A stretch of DNA of 64,000 nucleotides from Neoroseomonas terrae (GCF_018129025.1 NZ_JAAEDI010000027.1:1-64000); one strand, 5' to 3'. Shown: positions 52,031 through 61,734, numbered from the stretch's first letter. Translations and numbers: made by a program. Notes: generated by a model from the letters alone, not told the origin.

Positions 52031-52894
52031 ATGCCGACCAAGATCGAGAAGGACGCCGTCACTGGCCAGGAGACCACCGGCCATGAATGGGACGGCGTGA
52101 AGGAACTGAACAACCCGCTGCCGAAGTGGTGGCTGTGGACCTTCTACGCGACCATCGTCTTCGGCGTGGCGTGGATGGTGATCTACCCGTCGCTGCCAGG
52201 CTGGAAGGGCAGCTCAGGCTGGGTGGCGCGGGAGGCGGTGGTCGCCGATGTTGCCGCCGCCCAGGCCGCCAACGCACCCATGATGGCGCGGCTGCGCGAG
52301 GCGACCCCCGCGCAGATCGCGGCCGACCCGGAACTGCGCGCCTTCGCGCTCGCCGGCGGCCGCGTCGCCTTCGCGAACAACTGCGCCGCCTGCCATGGTG
52401 CGGGCGGGCAGGGGGCGGTGGGCGGCTTCCCCGCGCTGGTCGATGACGACTGGCTGTGGGGCGGTTCGCTGGACGCCATCGAGGCGACCATCCGCCACGG
52501 CATCCGCACCGCCGAGGATGCCGATGCGCGCAACAGCGCCATGCCGCGCTTCGGCTTGGACGGGATGCTGACCAACAATCAGATCGGCGACGTCGCCGAA
52601 TTCGTGCTCTGGATGACCGGGCGGGCAACCCATGCTGCGGAGACCGAGCGCGGCCGGGTGATCTATGCGGAGCAATGCGCGGCCTGCCACGGCGCGACCG
52701 GCGAGGGCAATCGCGAGCTCGGCGTGCCGCGGCTGTCGGATCAGGTCTGGCTCTATGGCAGCACCAAGCAGGACGTCATGGCGATGGTCCGCAATCCGCG
52801 GATGGGTGTGATGCCGGCTTGGCAGGGCCGTCTCGACCCCGCCGTGATCAACATGCTGACCGTCTATGTCCATGCGCTGGGTGGGGGCGAGTAG
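52031..52894 (+). CDS. ccoP: cbb3-type cytochrome c oxidase subunit III (di-haem)
   Basis: 287-residue membrane-anchored di-haem cytochrome c. The N-terminus carries H-E-W-D-G-V-K-E-L-N-N-P-L-P-K-W-W, then a helix at about 36-54. Two haem sites are visible: C118-A-A-C121-H122 and C216-A-A-C219-H220. Axial Met residues probably lie in N-S-A-M-P-R-F and G-V-M-P-A-W. It is the electron entry point of the oxidase. It starts 13 nt after ccoQ. Confidence 0.96.
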   Translation: MPTKIEKDAVTGQETTGHEWDGVKELNNPLPKWWLWTFYATIVFGVAWMVIYPSLPGWKGSSGWVAREAVVADVAAAQAANAPMMARLREATPAQIAADPELRAFALAGGRVAFANNCAACHGAGGQGAVGGFPALVDDDWLWGGSLDAIEATIRHGIRTAEDADARNSAMPRFGLDGMLTNNQIGDVAEFVLWMTGRATHAAETERGRVIYAEQCAACHGATGEGNRELGVPRLSDQVWLYGSTKQDVMAMVRNPRMGVMPAWQGRLDPAVINMLTVYVHALGGGE

Positions 52895-52909
52895 CCCCCG
52901 GCCGCCAGG

Positions 52910-54424
52910 ATGAACGCCATGACCCCCGTCGAGGCACCGCAGCGTGCGAAAGCCGACCGACCGGCGGTGACATCCGCCGCGTCGCCGCTCTACGCATCGC
53001 GGCAGAAGGTCTATCCGAAGCGCGTCTTCGGCCGGGTCCGCTCGGTGAAATGGGCGGTGCTGATCGCCTGCCTCGCGCTGTACTACATCGTGCCCTGGCT
53101 GCGCTGGGACCGCGGCCCGGGCATGCCGGACCAGGCGGTGCTGGTGGATATCGGCAATGCCCGCCTGTTCTTCTTCTGGATCGAGCTCTGGCCGCAGGAG
53201 ATCTACTTCCTGGCCGGCGCGCTGATCCTCGGCGCCTTCGCGCTGTTCGCCGTCTCGGCGCTGTTCGGACGGCTGTGGTGCGGCTTCGCCTGCCCGCAGA
53301 CGGTCTGGACCGACCTGTTCATGTGGGTGGAACGCTGGATCCAGGGCGACCGCAACGCGCGGATGAAGCTGGACCAGGGGCCGCGCAACGCGAACTACTG
53401 GGCGCGCAAGTCGCTGACGCACGCTGCGTGGCTGGTGATCGCCGCGGCAACCGGCGGCGCCTGGATCATGTACTTCGTGGACGCGCCGACCGTGACGGCC
53501 GAGATCCTCACCGGCCGGGCTAGCCTCGAGGTCTATTTCTTCTTCGCGTTGTTCGCCGGCTTCACCTATCTGCTGGCTGGCTGGGCGCGGGAACAGGTCT
53601 GCACCTACATGTGCCCCTGGCCGCGCTTCCAGGCGGCGATGCTCGACGAGAACTCGCTCGTCGTCACCTATCGCGACTGGCGCGGGGAACCGCGGGGCAA
53701 GGCGAAGGACGCGCATGCTGGCGATTGCGTCGATTGCTACGCCTGCGTCCATGTCTGCCCCACGGGGATCGACATTCGCGACGGGCAGCAGCTGGAATGC
53801 ATCGGCTGCGGCTTGTGTGTGGATGCCTGCGACAGCGTGATGGGCAAGCTGCATCGGCCCAAGGGCCTGATCGCCTTCGAGACGCTGAAGAACCTCTCGG
53901 CCTCCGCCGCCGCCACCGCGGGCATGGCGCCGGGCGAGGTGCGCTTCGCCATGGGCATGGCGGCGCGACAGGTGCCGCGCTTCGTGCGAGCGCGCACGCT
54001 GATGTATGCGGGCGCGCTGTCAGCCGTCGCGCTGGTGATGCTCGGTGCCTTCCTGCTGCGCTCGACGCTGGACGTGACGGTGCTGCGGGATCGCGCACCG
54101 CTGTATGTGCGCCTGTCCGACGGTTCGATCCGTAACGGCTACACGGTGAAGATCGTCAACAAGCGGCATGACGATGCGCCGCTGGCGTTGACGTTCCAGG
54201 CACCCGAGGGCTCCCGCGTGACCGTGCAGGATGTCGGCCATGACGATCAGGGCCGCCCGCTGCTGGCGCGCCGCGCCGATGGCATCGCGCAGTATCGCGT
54301 GTTCCTGACCGCGCCATCCGGCATGCGCCTGCCGGAGAGCACGCCCGTCACGTTCCGCCTGATGGATGCGAGCGGCCGCGTGGCCGTCAGCCAATCCACC
54401 GCCTTCCTGGGACCAAGGCCATGA
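52910..54424 (+). CDS. ccoG: cbb3 oxidase accessory iron-sulfur protein CcoG
   Basis: 504-residue membrane protein of the CcoG/RdxA/FixG family with five or so helices. The first conserved block R-L-W-C-G-F-A-C-P-Q-T-V-W and the later C-T-Y-M-C-P-W-P-R-F-Q are family signatures. A ferredoxin-like region carries D-C-V-D-C-Y-A-C-V-H-V-C-P-T-G-I-D-I and C-I-G-C-G-L-C-V-D-A-C, two [4Fe-4S] sites. CcoG is proposed to reduce Cu(II) to Cu(I) for oxidase maturation. The stop overlaps the ccoH ATG. Confidence 0.95.
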   Translation: MNAMTPVEAPQRAKADRPAVTSAASPLYASRQKVYPKRVFGRVRSVKWAVLIACLALYYIVPWLRWDRGPGMPDQAVLVDIGNARLFFFWIELWPQEIYFLAGALILGAFALFAVSALFGRLWCGFACPQTVWTDLFMWVERWIQGDRNARMKLDQGPRNANYWARKSLTHAAWLVIAAATGGAWIMYFVDAPTVTAEILTGRASLEVYFFFALFAGFTYLLAGWAREQVCTYMCPWPRFQAAMLDENSLVVTYRDWRGEPRGKAKDAHAGDCVDCYACVHVCPTGIDIRDGQQLECIGCGLCVDACDSVMGKLHRPKGLIAFETLKNLSASAAATAGMAPGEVRFAMGMAARQVPRFVRARTLMYAGALSAVALVMLGAFLLRSTLDVTVLRDRAPLYVRLSDGSIRNGYTVKIVNKRHDDAPLALTFQAPEGSRVTVQDVGHDDQGRPLLARRADGIAQYRVFLTAPSGMRLPESTPVTFRLMDASGRVAVSQSTAFLGPRP

Positions 54425-54903
54425 GTGCGACCATTGAGCGCGGTTACGACCCCAAGCGCAGCCGCTGGATTCCGTGGGTCTTCGTCGGCGGCTTCGCCGC
54501 CGTGTTCACGGTCAACATGCTGATGATCTACTACGCGATCTCGACCTTCACCGGCGTGACGGTCACGCATGCCTACGAACGCGGGCGCGGCTACGACGCC
54601 GTGCTGGCCGAGGCGGCGCGGCAGGACCTGCTCGGCTGGCATGCGACTGTCACACTCGCCGGCGGCCGTGTCAGCGTCGCGGCGACGGATCGCGACGGCC
54701 GGCCGCTGCACGGCCGGATGGAGGGCGTGCTGCAACGGCCGCTGGAGCGCGCGCAGCTGCCGCTGACTTTTGCGCCGCGCGGTGACGGCCATTGGGCCGC
54801 GGAGGTGGCGCCGCCGCAGTCCGGCCAGTGGGAAGCCCGGCTGACGCTGTTCGGGCCCGATGACGTGCCGTTCGACATCCGTCAGCGGGTGGTCGTTCCG
54901 TGA
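54421..54903 (+). CDS. ccoH: cbb3 oxidase assembly protein CcoH/FixH
   Basis: 160-residue single-span membrane protein of the FixH family. A helix runs from about residues 20 to 40 (W-V-F-V-G-G-F-A-A-V-F-T-V-N-M-L-M). The periplasmic part starts Y-E-R-G-R-G-Y-D-A-V-L-A-E-A. ATGA overlaps with ccoG, and its stop overlaps the ccoI GTG. It helps assemble CcoNOP. Confidence 0.9.
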   Translation: MSATIERGYDPKRSRWIPWVFVGGFAAVFTVNMLMIYYAISTFTGVTVTHAYERGRGYDAVLAEAARQDLLGWHATVTLAGGRVSVAATDRDGRPLHGRMEGVLQRPLERAQLPLTFAPRGDGHWAAEVAPPQSGQWEARLTLFGPDDVPFDIRQRVVVP

Positions 54904-57242
54904 GCATCCTCGGCCGCGCCCTGCCGGTTGCGTCGGAGGCCGTCTCGACCGGCGCCTGCACGCATTGCGGCGCAGCGCTCGCTGCCGGGCAGGACCGCTT
55001 CTGCTGCAATGGCTGCGCGGGTGCGCATGCGCTGGTGGCCGGGCTTGGCCTCGCTTCCTTTTACGGCCGCCGCGAGACCGAGGCCGGCGCGCTGCGGCCC
55101 GAGGAGGCCCCGCCCGTGCTGGACCTCGCGCCCTTCGCCGCAGCGCCGAAGGACGACCTTCAGCGGCTGGACCTGATGGTCGCCGGTCTGACCTGCGGCG
55201 CCTGCGTGTGGCTGGTGGAACAGGCATTGGCGGCTGAACGGGATGTGCTGTCGGCCCGCGCCTCGCTGACGGCGCGCCGGCTGACCATCACCTGGCGCGG
55301 GGCAGCGGCGCGCGCGAACGACCTTGGCGCGCTGCTCGCGCGACTCGGCTTCCGCGTCGCGCCATGGTCCCCCGCCTGCCTGCGCGCGACCGAGGATGCG
55401 GAAGGCCGTGCGCTGACGCGCGCGCTCGGCATCGCGGCCTTCGGGTCGATGAACGTCATGCTCGTCTCCGTCGCCGTCTGGGTGGGCGGGGACATGGGGC
55501 CGGCGCTGCGGCACGGGCTGCATTGGCTCGCAGCACTGATCGGGCTGCCGGTCGTGCTGGTGGCCGGCATGCCCTTCTACCGTTCCGCCTGGGCGGCGCT
55601 GCGCGCGGGGCGGCCCTCGATGGACCTCGCCATCTCGCTCGGCGTGCTGGCGACGGCAGGAATGTCGCTGTCGGAGACGCTGCGCAACGGTCCCTACACC
55701 TGGTTCGACGGCGCGACGATGCTGCTGGCGCTGCTGCTGGCCGGGCGCGTCTTCGACCGCGCGGCGCGGCGGCGCGCGCGGCAGTCGGTCGCGGAACTGC
55801 TGGCGTTGCAGGAGGGCCTGGTCAACCGCCTGCTGCCGGATGGCCGGCTGGAGGCGGTGCCGGCGGAAGCCGTCGCCGCCGGCGACCGCGTGCTGGTCGC
55901 GGCCGGGGATCGGTTGCGGCTGGACGGCGAGGCCGCTGTCGATGCGTTGCTGGATGCTGCCGCGACGACGGGCGAAAGCGTGCCGCGCCGCTACGCCGCC
56001 GGCGAACCGCTGCCGGCCGGCGCGGTGAACATGGGCGCCGCCTTCACCATGACGGTCAGCGCGTCGGCGAAGGATGGCTCGCTGGCCGCCATGGCGCGGC
56101 TGCTGGAACGGGCCGAGCAGGCCAAGGGGCGCTTCGTCGCCATCGCCGACCGCGCCTCGCGCTTCTACGTGCCGATCGTGCATGCGGTGGCGGCAGCGAC
56201 CTTCCTCGCCTGGTGGGGCGTACTCGACGCGCCGTGGCAGGTCGCGCTGGTCAACGCCGTCTGCGTGCTGCTGATCACCTGCCCCTGCGCGCTGGCGCTC
56301 GCGGTGCCGGCGGTGCAGGTGGTCGCGGTGGGCGGGCTGTTCCGGCGAGGCGTGCTTGTCACCTCCGCCACCGCGCTGGAACGGCTGGCGGGCGCCGACC
56401 ATGTCGTGCTGGACAAGACCGGCACGCTGACCGAAGGCCGCCCCGTGCTGTTGCCGGAGGGTCAGGACCCCGCCACCCTGCGGCGTGCGGCCGGCATGGC
56501 CCGCGCCTCCCGTCATCCTCTCGCCCAGGCACTGGCGCGGGCGTGCCCGGAGGCGCCGCTGGCAGCAGGCGTTCGCGAGGTCCCCGGCCAGGGGCTCGAG
56601 GCCGGCGCGGCGCGGCTTGGTTCCTCTGCCTTCTGCGGCCTCGGCACGTCGGCGGACGGCATGACGCTGGTGTTCCGGGATGGCGAGGGCGCCCCGGTCG
56701 CCTTCCGCTTCGCCGACCGGCTGCGGGCGGATGCGGCGGCCTCGGTCGCGGCCCTCGGGGAACTGGGCCTGCCCGCCGAACTGCTGTCGGGCGATGGCGA
56801 GGGCGCTGTCGCTGCCGTGGCGCGGCAGGCCGGCATTGCCCAATGGCGCGCCGCGGCCGATCCGCTCGCCAAGCAGGCGCGCATCGCGGCGCTGATGAAG
56901 GCCGGCCGCCATCCGCTGATGGTCGGCGACGGCATCAACGACGCGGCGGCCCTTGCCGCGGCGCATGTCTCGGCAAGCCCGGCCGGCGCGACCGACCTGG
57001 CGCAGACGGCGTCCGATCTCGTGCTCCAGCGCGAAGGACTGTCGGCGCTGCCTGCCGTCATCCGCATCGCGCGGCAGGCGCAATCCATCGCGCGGCAGAA
57101 CATCGGCTTTTCGCTGGTCTACAACGTGGTCGCGGTGCCGGTGGCGGTGCTCGGGCTGGTCACGCCGGTGATCGCGGCGCTCGTCATGGCCTCCTCCTCC
57201 CTGGTCGTGGTGCTGAATGCGCTGCGCGCGGCGAAGGACTGA
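54900..57242 (+). CDS. ccoI: Copper-transporting P1B-type ATPase CcoI/FixI
   Basis: 780-residue ATPase that supplies copper for the oxidase active site. An N-terminal Cys-rich block (C20, C23, C35, C36, C39) is followed by an HMA domain with C99-G-A-C102. Membrane helices fill 130-400; the metal-conducting motif C461-P-C463 is intact. The phosphorylation site is D505 in D-K-T-G-T-L-T-E-G, and G-D-G-I-N-D-A-A-A-L completes the hinge near residue 676. The start is GTG 54900 overlapping the ccoH stop. P-type cargo specificity follows from CPC and the cco context. Confidence 0.95.
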   Translation: MSILGRALPVASEAVSTGACTHCGAALAAGQDRFCCNGCAGAHALVAGLGLASFYGRRETEAGALRPEEAPPVLDLAPFAAAPKDDLQRLDLMVAGLTCGACVWLVEQALAAERDVLSARASLTARRLTITWRGAAARANDLGALLARLGFRVAPWSPACLRATEDAEGRALTRALGIAAFGSMNVMLVSVAVWVGGDMGPALRHGLHWLAALIGLPVVLVAGMPFYRSAWAALRAGRPSMDLAISLGVLATAGMSLSETLRNGPYTWFDGATMLLALLLAGRVFDRAARRRARQSVAELLALQEGLVNRLLPDGRLEAVPAEAVAAGDRVLVAAGDRLRLDGEAAVDALLDAAATTGESVPRRYAAGEPLPAGAVNMGAAFTMTVSASAKDGSLAAMARLLERAEQAKGRFVAIADRASRFYVPIVHAVAAATFLAWWGVLDAPWQVALVNAVCVLLITCPCALALAVPAVQVVAVGGLFRRGVLVTSATALERLAGADHVVLDKTGTLTEGRPVLLPEGQDPATLRRAAGMARASRHPLAQALARACPEAPLAAGVREVPGQGLEAGAARLGSSAFCGLGTSADGMTLVFRDGEGAPVAFRFADRLRADAAASVAALGELGLPAELLSGDGEGAVAAVARQAGIAQWRAAADPLAKQARIAALMKAGRHPLMVGDGINDAAALAAAHVSASPAGATDLAQTASDLVLQREGLSALPAVIRIARQAQSIARQNIGFSLVYNVVAVPVAVLGLVTPVIAALVMASSSLVVVLNALRAAKD

Positions 57243-57247
57243 ACCCG

Positions 57248-57409
57248 ATGGATGCGCTGATCCTCCTCATCCCCGTCTCGCTGCTGCTCGGCGGCATCGG
57301 GCTGGCGGGGTTCCTCTGGGCGCTGCGGTCGCGCCAGTACGACGACCTGGACGGTGCGGCCGCACGCATCCTGTTCGACGACAACCCCCGCAAGGAGCCG
57401 CCGCAATGA
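57248..57409 (+). CDS. ccoS: cbb3 oxidase maturation protein CcoS
   Basis: 53-residue single-helix protein: M-D-A-L-I-L-L-I-P-V-S-L-L-L-G-G-I-G-L-A, then F-L-W-A-L-R-S-R-Q-Y-D-D-L-D-G-A-A-A-R-I-L-F-D-D. The S-x-Q-Y-D-D-L motif and position after ccoI are diagnostic. It is needed for cofactor insertion into the oxidase. The TGA overlaps the next ATG (ATGA at 57406-57409). Confidence 0.93.
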   Translation: MDALILLIPVSLLLGGIGLAGFLWALRSRQYDDLDGAAARILFDDNPRKEPPQ

Positions 57410-57588
57410 CCGGTGTCCGCACCTTCTTCCTCGTGTTCTACCTCGCGACCGCCGTCCTCGGCCTGTTCGCCGCCGCCGCCGCGCGCGATGCCGGCATCGC
57501 CATCTTCGGCTGGGGCATGCTGTTCTTCGGCGTGCTCAGCGCGTTCCACGCGATCAAGGCGCATTACGACGAGGTGGAGCGCCACTGA
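57406..57588 (+). CDS. Small membrane protein at the end of the cco operon
   Basis: 60 residues with two hydrophobic helices (F-F-L-V-F-Y-L-A-T-A-V-L-G-L-F and I-F-G-W-G-M-L-F-F-G-V-L) separated by A-R-D-A-G. The C-terminus is H-A-I-K-A-H-Y-D-E-V-E-R-H. The start overlaps the ccoS stop by ATGA, so it is translationally coupled to the oxidase assembly genes. I do not recognise the family; a role in oxidase assembly is inferred only from the position. Confidence 0.7.
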   Translation: MTGVRTFFLVFYLATAVLGLFAAAAARDAGIAIFGWGMLFFGVLSAFHAIKAHYDEVERH

Positions 57589-57643
57589 CCTTCTGCCATA
57601 GTGACGGGTGCGCTGTGGCCAGACCGCCCGCCGGCGACTGACC

Positions 57644-58096
57644 TCATGGCACGGGCGAGATCACCCGCTTCAGGCAGCGCAGCGTGAAGGCCGTGCGCGT
57701 GTGGCGCACGCCCGGCAGGTGGTAGATCTTCTCGCGCAGCAGCTTCTCGTACCCTGCGGTGCCGCCGACGGCCGCCTTCAGCACATAGTCGTACTCGCCC
57801 GTCACCAGCCAGCATTCCAGTACCTCGGGCATCGCCATCACCGCTTCCTCGAAGCGTTCGAGGTGGGTGTCGTCGTGGCGCTCCATCATCACCTCCAGGA
57901 ACACCGTGTCCGGCAGGCCGAGCGCCGCCTGGTCAAGCACGGCGTGATAGCCCTGGATCACGCCGGATTGCTCCAGCCGCTTCACGCGTGTCCAGCAGGG
58001 AGAGGGAGAAAGCCCCACCTCCTCGGATAGCTCGGCGTTGGTCAGCCGCGCCCGGCGGGCGAGGGCACGGAGAATTCGGCGGTCAATGGCGTCCAT
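57644..58096 (-). CDS. Lrp/AsnC family transcriptional regulator
   Basis: 150-residue regulator. The N-terminal helix-turn-helix (M-D-A-I-D-R-R-I-L-R-A-L, then L-T-N-A-E-L-S-E-E-V-G-L-S) is followed by the RAM ligand-binding domain with V-T-G-E-Y-D-Y-V-L-K-A. The start ATG 58096 fits the family start; upstream GTG is possible. It is divergent from the indolepyruvate oxidoreductase gene over 110 nt, so it probably controls that gene in response to an aromatic or branched-chain amino acid. Ligand not known. Confidence 0.93.
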   Translation of the reverse strand: MDAIDRRILRALARRARLTNAELSEEVGLSPSPCWTRVKRLEQSGVIQGYHAVLDQAALGLPDTVFLEVMMERHDDTHLERFEEAVMAMPEVLECWLVTGEYDYVLKAAVGGTAGYEKLLREKIYHLPGVRHTRTAFTLRCLKRVISPVP

Positions 58097-58206
58097 CACG
58101 GAAGGATGTTCCGCTTCTTCGGCGGCGCACAACAGAAATCGGAATAAATCCCTGCGCCCGATGCCCCATCATCCTGCCATTGGCAGAACTCCCGGGACCA
58201 CCCAAC

Positions 58207-61200
58207 ATGACCGCCATGGGCAGCATCATCCGACCGGACGCCACTCTCGAGGAACGCTGGGATTCGACCGGCGGGCCGGTGCTGCTGACCGGCACCCAGG
58301 CTCTGGTTCGCCTGCCGATGCTACGGCAGGAGATGGACGCAGCCCTCGGATGGAAGACCGGCGGGTTCATTTCAGGCTACCGGGGCTCGCCGCTCGGCGG
58401 CTTCGACAAGGAACTGGGGCGGCAGCAGAAGCGGCTACGCACCCACCACATCGCCTTCCAGCCAGGGCTTAACGAGGACCTTGCCGCCACCGCCGTGTGG
58501 GGTAGCCAGCAGGTCGGGCTGACGCCGGGGATGACGGTCGATGGTGTCTTCGGCATCTGGTACGGCAAGGGGCCGGGTATCGACCGGTCGGGCGACGTGC
58601 TGCGCCACGCGAACAGTGCCGGCACGATGCCGAAGGGCGGCGTCATCGCGCTGGCGGGCGACGATCCGTCGTCCAAATCCTCCACGATCACCTCGGGCTG
58701 CGAATACAGCTTCATGGATGCCGAGATCCCGGTGCTGGACCCGGCCGATGTCGGAGAGGTGCTGGAGTTCGGCCTGAAGGGTATCGCCCTGTCGCGCTTC
58801 GCCGGCCTTTGGGCCGGGGTGAAATGCGTGGCCGACACCATGGACGCGTCGATGACGGTGCTGCTCGACGCCGCGCGTTACGCGACGCGCGATCCGGCCG
58901 GGCTGCCCATGCCGCCGGACGGGTTGCACATCCGGCTGCACGACACCCCGATCGCGCAGGAAGAACGGCTGCGCCACTTCAAGCTGCCGGCCGCCATCGC
59001 CTTCGCCCGCGCCAACGGCTTCGACCGCATGGTGATGGACGGGCCGAATGCCCGCTTCGGTATCGCCGTGCGCGGCAAGGCCTATGCCGTGTTCCGGCAG
59101 GCGCTGGAGGAAGCCGGCATCTCCGAGGGCTTCGCGCGCGAACATGGGCTGCGCATCTGGAAGGTGGGCCTCCCCTGGCCGCTGGACCCCGAGGCAGCGC
59201 GCGCCTTCGCCGACGGGCTGGAGGAAATCCTCGTCATCGAGGATCGCCGCCCGGTGATCGAGCCGCAGCTTCGCGACGCGCTGTTCCACGCACCGGTGCG
59301 CCCGCGCGTGACCGGCAAGAAGGACGAGAACGGCAGGCCGCTGTTGTCGGACCTCACCGAGCTCGACATCGGCCAGATCCTGCGCGCGCTCGCGGCCCGC
59401 CTGCCGGCGCCGCTGCGGACCAACCGCCTGCATGAACGCATCGCGGAGATCGATGCGCTGGCCAGCCAGCAGACGGTCCCCTTACATCTGCGCGACCCGT
59501 ATTTCTGCCCAGGCTGCCCGCATAACACCTCGACCCGCGTGCCGGACGGGTCGCGTGCGCTGGCCGGCATCGGCTGCCACTATCTGGCGAAGAACATGGA
59601 CCGCAACTCGGACCTGTTCACCCAGATGGGCGGGGAAGGCATGCCTTGGATCGGCCAGGCGCCGTTCACCAGCGAGAAGCACGTCTTCGCGAATATCGGC
59701 GACGGCACCTGGGGCCATTCCGGCAGCCTGACCGTGCGCTTCGCCGTCGCCTCCGACGCCAACATGACGTTCAAGATCCTGGTCAACAGCGCGGTCGCGA
59801 TGACCGGCGGCCAGACGCCGGAAGGCGAGATCGACGTCCCGCACATCGCCGCGCAACTTCACGCCGAGGGCGTGGAGCGCATCGAGATCGTCTCCGACGA
59901 CCCGGATCGCCATCGCGGCAATCCGCTGATCCCGGCCGGCGCCGGCTTCCACGACCGTTCTGAGCTGGACGCGGTGCAGCGGTCCCTGCGCGAGGTGAAG
60001 GGCGTCACCGCCATCATCTACGACCAGGAATGCGCGACCGAGCGCCGCCGCAAGCGCAAGCGCGACCTCGCGCCGAAGGCCGAGCGGCGGGTGATGATCA
60101 ATCCGCGCGTCTGCGAGGATTGCGGGGACTGTTCCCGCGCCTCCAATTGCCTTGCAGTCGAGCCGGTGGAGACGCCCTTCGGCCGCAAGCGCAAGATCGA
60201 CCAGTCAGCCTGCAACCAGGACTTTTCCTGCCTCAACGGCTTCTGCCCGTCCTTCGTCACGCTGGTCGGCGCGAAGCCGGCAGAGCACCATGTCGTCGCA
60301 TCCGGCGCCGCACCGCCGGAACCGACGCGGCCGGAGGTGCAGGGTGAGGCCTGGAACCTGCTGATGGCCGGGGTGGGCGGGCAGGGCGTGTCGTCGCTCG
60401 CCGCGATCCTCGCCCAGGCGGCGCATCTCGAAGGGCGGCCGGTGCGCAGCCTGGATTTCCTTGGCCTCGCGCAGAAGGGCGGCGGCGTCTATGCGCAGCT
60501 CCGCATCGGCGCGGCGGGCGCGGCGGCGGACAGCATCGCCGGGGCGCGCATCGCTGCCGGCGGCACCGACCTGCTGATCGCGGCTGACATGGTGGTGGCA
60601 CATGGCCGCACCGCGCGGCCCTTGCTCGGCCCTGGCCGGACGGCGGCGGTTGTGAATGCGGATCTCGCGCCCACCGCGCAGTTCGTGAAGGACACCGGCA
60701 CGAAGTACCGCGGTGCGGAGATGCTGGAGAGCATCCGCACCGCCTGCCGCACCACCACCGCGCTGCCGGGCACGACGCGCGTCGCGGAGGAACTCGGCGA
60801 CGCCGTGTACCTGAACGTCTTCCTGCTCGGCATCGCCTATCAGCGCGGATTGGTGCCGCTGTCCTCGGAGGCGATCCTCCGCGCGCTGGAACTCAACGGC
60901 GCGCAGGTCGTGCTGAACAAGGAAGCCTTCGCGCGCGGCCGAGCGGCGGCGCTGGAGGACCTGCAGCCGCCGGCGCCCGTCGCTGAGACGCTCGATGGCC
61001 TGATCGCCCGTCGCGCCGCCGACCTCGCTGCCTATCAGAACGCCCGCTACGCCGATGGCTACAAGGCTTTCGTCGCCAGCATCCGTGCGGCCGAGCACGT
61101 GGCCCTGCCCGGCGAGGAGCGCCTGACCCGCGCGGTCGCGACGCAGCTCCATCGCCTGATGGCCTATAAGGACGAGTATGAGGTCGCCCGCCTGCACAGC

Positions 61201-61623
61201 CTGCCGGAATGGAAGGATGCGCTGGCCCACGGCTTTACCGGCACGCAGCGGATCGAGATGCACCTCGCCCCGCCCGTGCTGGCGAAGCCCGACCCGGTGA
61301 CGGGCGTTCCCGGCAAGCGCCGCTTCGGCCAATGGATGCTGCGTGCGATGGGGCTGCTGCGCCACGGCAAGGTCCTGCGCGGCACCGGGCTCGACCCCTT
61401 CGGCCGCACCGGGGAACGCCGCATGGAGCGTGCGCTGCCGGGCGAGTTCCGCGCCGGCATCGAGCGCCTGCTGGCTGGTCTGCCCGGCAACCACATGATG
61501 GCCTGTGACTGGGCGGAAGCCTGGGCAGGCATGAAGGGCTTCGGGCACATCAAGGAGCGGAACCTGGTGGCGATGCGGGCGCGGCTGACGACGATCGAGG
61601 CGCCGGCCATCGCGGCCGAATGA
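58207..61623 (+). CDS. Indolepyruvate ferredoxin oxidoreductase (fused subunits)
   Basis: 1138-residue fused 2-oxoacid:ferredoxin oxidoreductase that decarboxylates arylpyruvates such as indolepyruvate to acyl-CoA. The N-terminal part has G-S-I-I-R-P-D-A-T-L-E-E-R-W and F-I-S-G-Y-R-G-S-P-L-G-G-F-D (TPP-enzyme alpha region). The middle (about 425-680) holds the TPP-binding F-A-N-I-G-D-G-T-W-G-H-S-G. A cysteine-rich block with C-E-D-C-G-D-C and further Cys (about 635-685) binds [4Fe-4S]. A gamma domain begins G-V-G-G-Q-G-V (about 720). A CoA ligase partner is not present. Divergent Lrp regulator supports amino-acid catabolism. Confidence 0.9.
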   Translation: MTAMGSIIRPDATLEERWDSTGGPVLLTGTQALVRLPMLRQEMDAALGWKTGGFISGYRGSPLGGFDKELGRQQKRLRTHHIAFQPGLNEDLAATAVWGSQQVGLTPGMTVDGVFGIWYGKGPGIDRSGDVLRHANSAGTMPKGGVIALAGDDPSSKSSTITSGCEYSFMDAEIPVLDPADVGEVLEFGLKGIALSRFAGLWAGVKCVADTMDASMTVLLDAARYATRDPAGLPMPPDGLHIRLHDTPIAQEERLRHFKLPAAIAFARANGFDRMVMDGPNARFGIAVRGKAYAVFRQALEEAGISEGFAREHGLRIWKVGLPWPLDPEAARAFADGLEEILVIEDRRPVIEPQLRDALFHAPVRPRVTGKKDENGRPLLSDLTELDIGQILRALAARLPAPLRTNRLHERIAEIDALASQQTVPLHLRDPYFCPGCPHNTSTRVPDGSRALAGIGCHYLAKNMDRNSDLFTQMGGEGMPWIGQAPFTSEKHVFANIGDGTWGHSGSLTVRFAVASDANMTFKILVNSAVAMTGGQTPEGEIDVPHIAAQLHAEGVERIEIVSDDPDRHRGNPLIPAGAGFHDRSELDAVQRSLREVKGVTAIIYDQECATERRRKRKRDLAPKAERRVMINPRVCEDCGDCSRASNCLAVEPVETPFGRKRKIDQSACNQDFSCLNGFCPSFVTLVGAKPAEHHVVASGAAPPEPTRPEVQGEAWNLLMAGVGGQGVSSLAAILAQAAHLEGRPVRSLDFLGLAQKGGGVYAQLRIGAAGAAADSIAGARIAAGGTDLLIAADMVVAHGRTARPLLGPGRTAAVVNADLAPTAQFVKDTGTKYRGAEMLESIRTACRTTTALPGTTRVAEELGDAVYLNVFLLGIAYQRGLVPLSSEAILRALELNGAQVVLNKEAFARGRAAALEDLQPPAPVAETLDGLIARRAADLAAYQNARYADGYKAFVASIRAAEHVALPGEERLTRAVATQLHRLMAYKDEYEVARLHSLPEWKDALAHGFTGTQRIEMHLAPPVLAKPDPVTGVPGKRRFGQWMLRAMGLLRHGKVLRGTGLDPFGRTGERRMERALPGEFRAGIERLLAGLPGNHMMACDWAEAWAGMKGFGHIKERNLVAMRARLTTIEAPAIAAE

Positions 61624-61734
61624 AGGTCGGGGACGGGCACCTTCCCCGAGCCTCCGATTGTTGGCCGCGGCGGCCGGGGACGTTCTCAGCGTCCCCCGCT
61701 GCTGTATCGTGACGCCCGGGGAGACCGAACGACC
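61624..61734. repeat. Two stem-loops between the ferredoxin oxidoreductase and acyl-CoA dehydrogenase genes
   Basis: TCGGGGA at 61627-61633 pairs with TCCCCGA at 61643-61649, and GGGGACG at 61676-61682 pairs with CGTCCCC at 61690-61696. Both stems are 7 bp and lack an adjacent T-tract. They could slow transcription between the two same-strand genes or protect the mRNA. GGGGAG lies before the next start. Confidence 0.5.

Noticed and set aside
55364..57409. 681-residue plus-strand open frame inside ccoI
   Set aside because: Out of frame with the well-supported P-type ATPase; only its last 53 codons are real, as ccoS.
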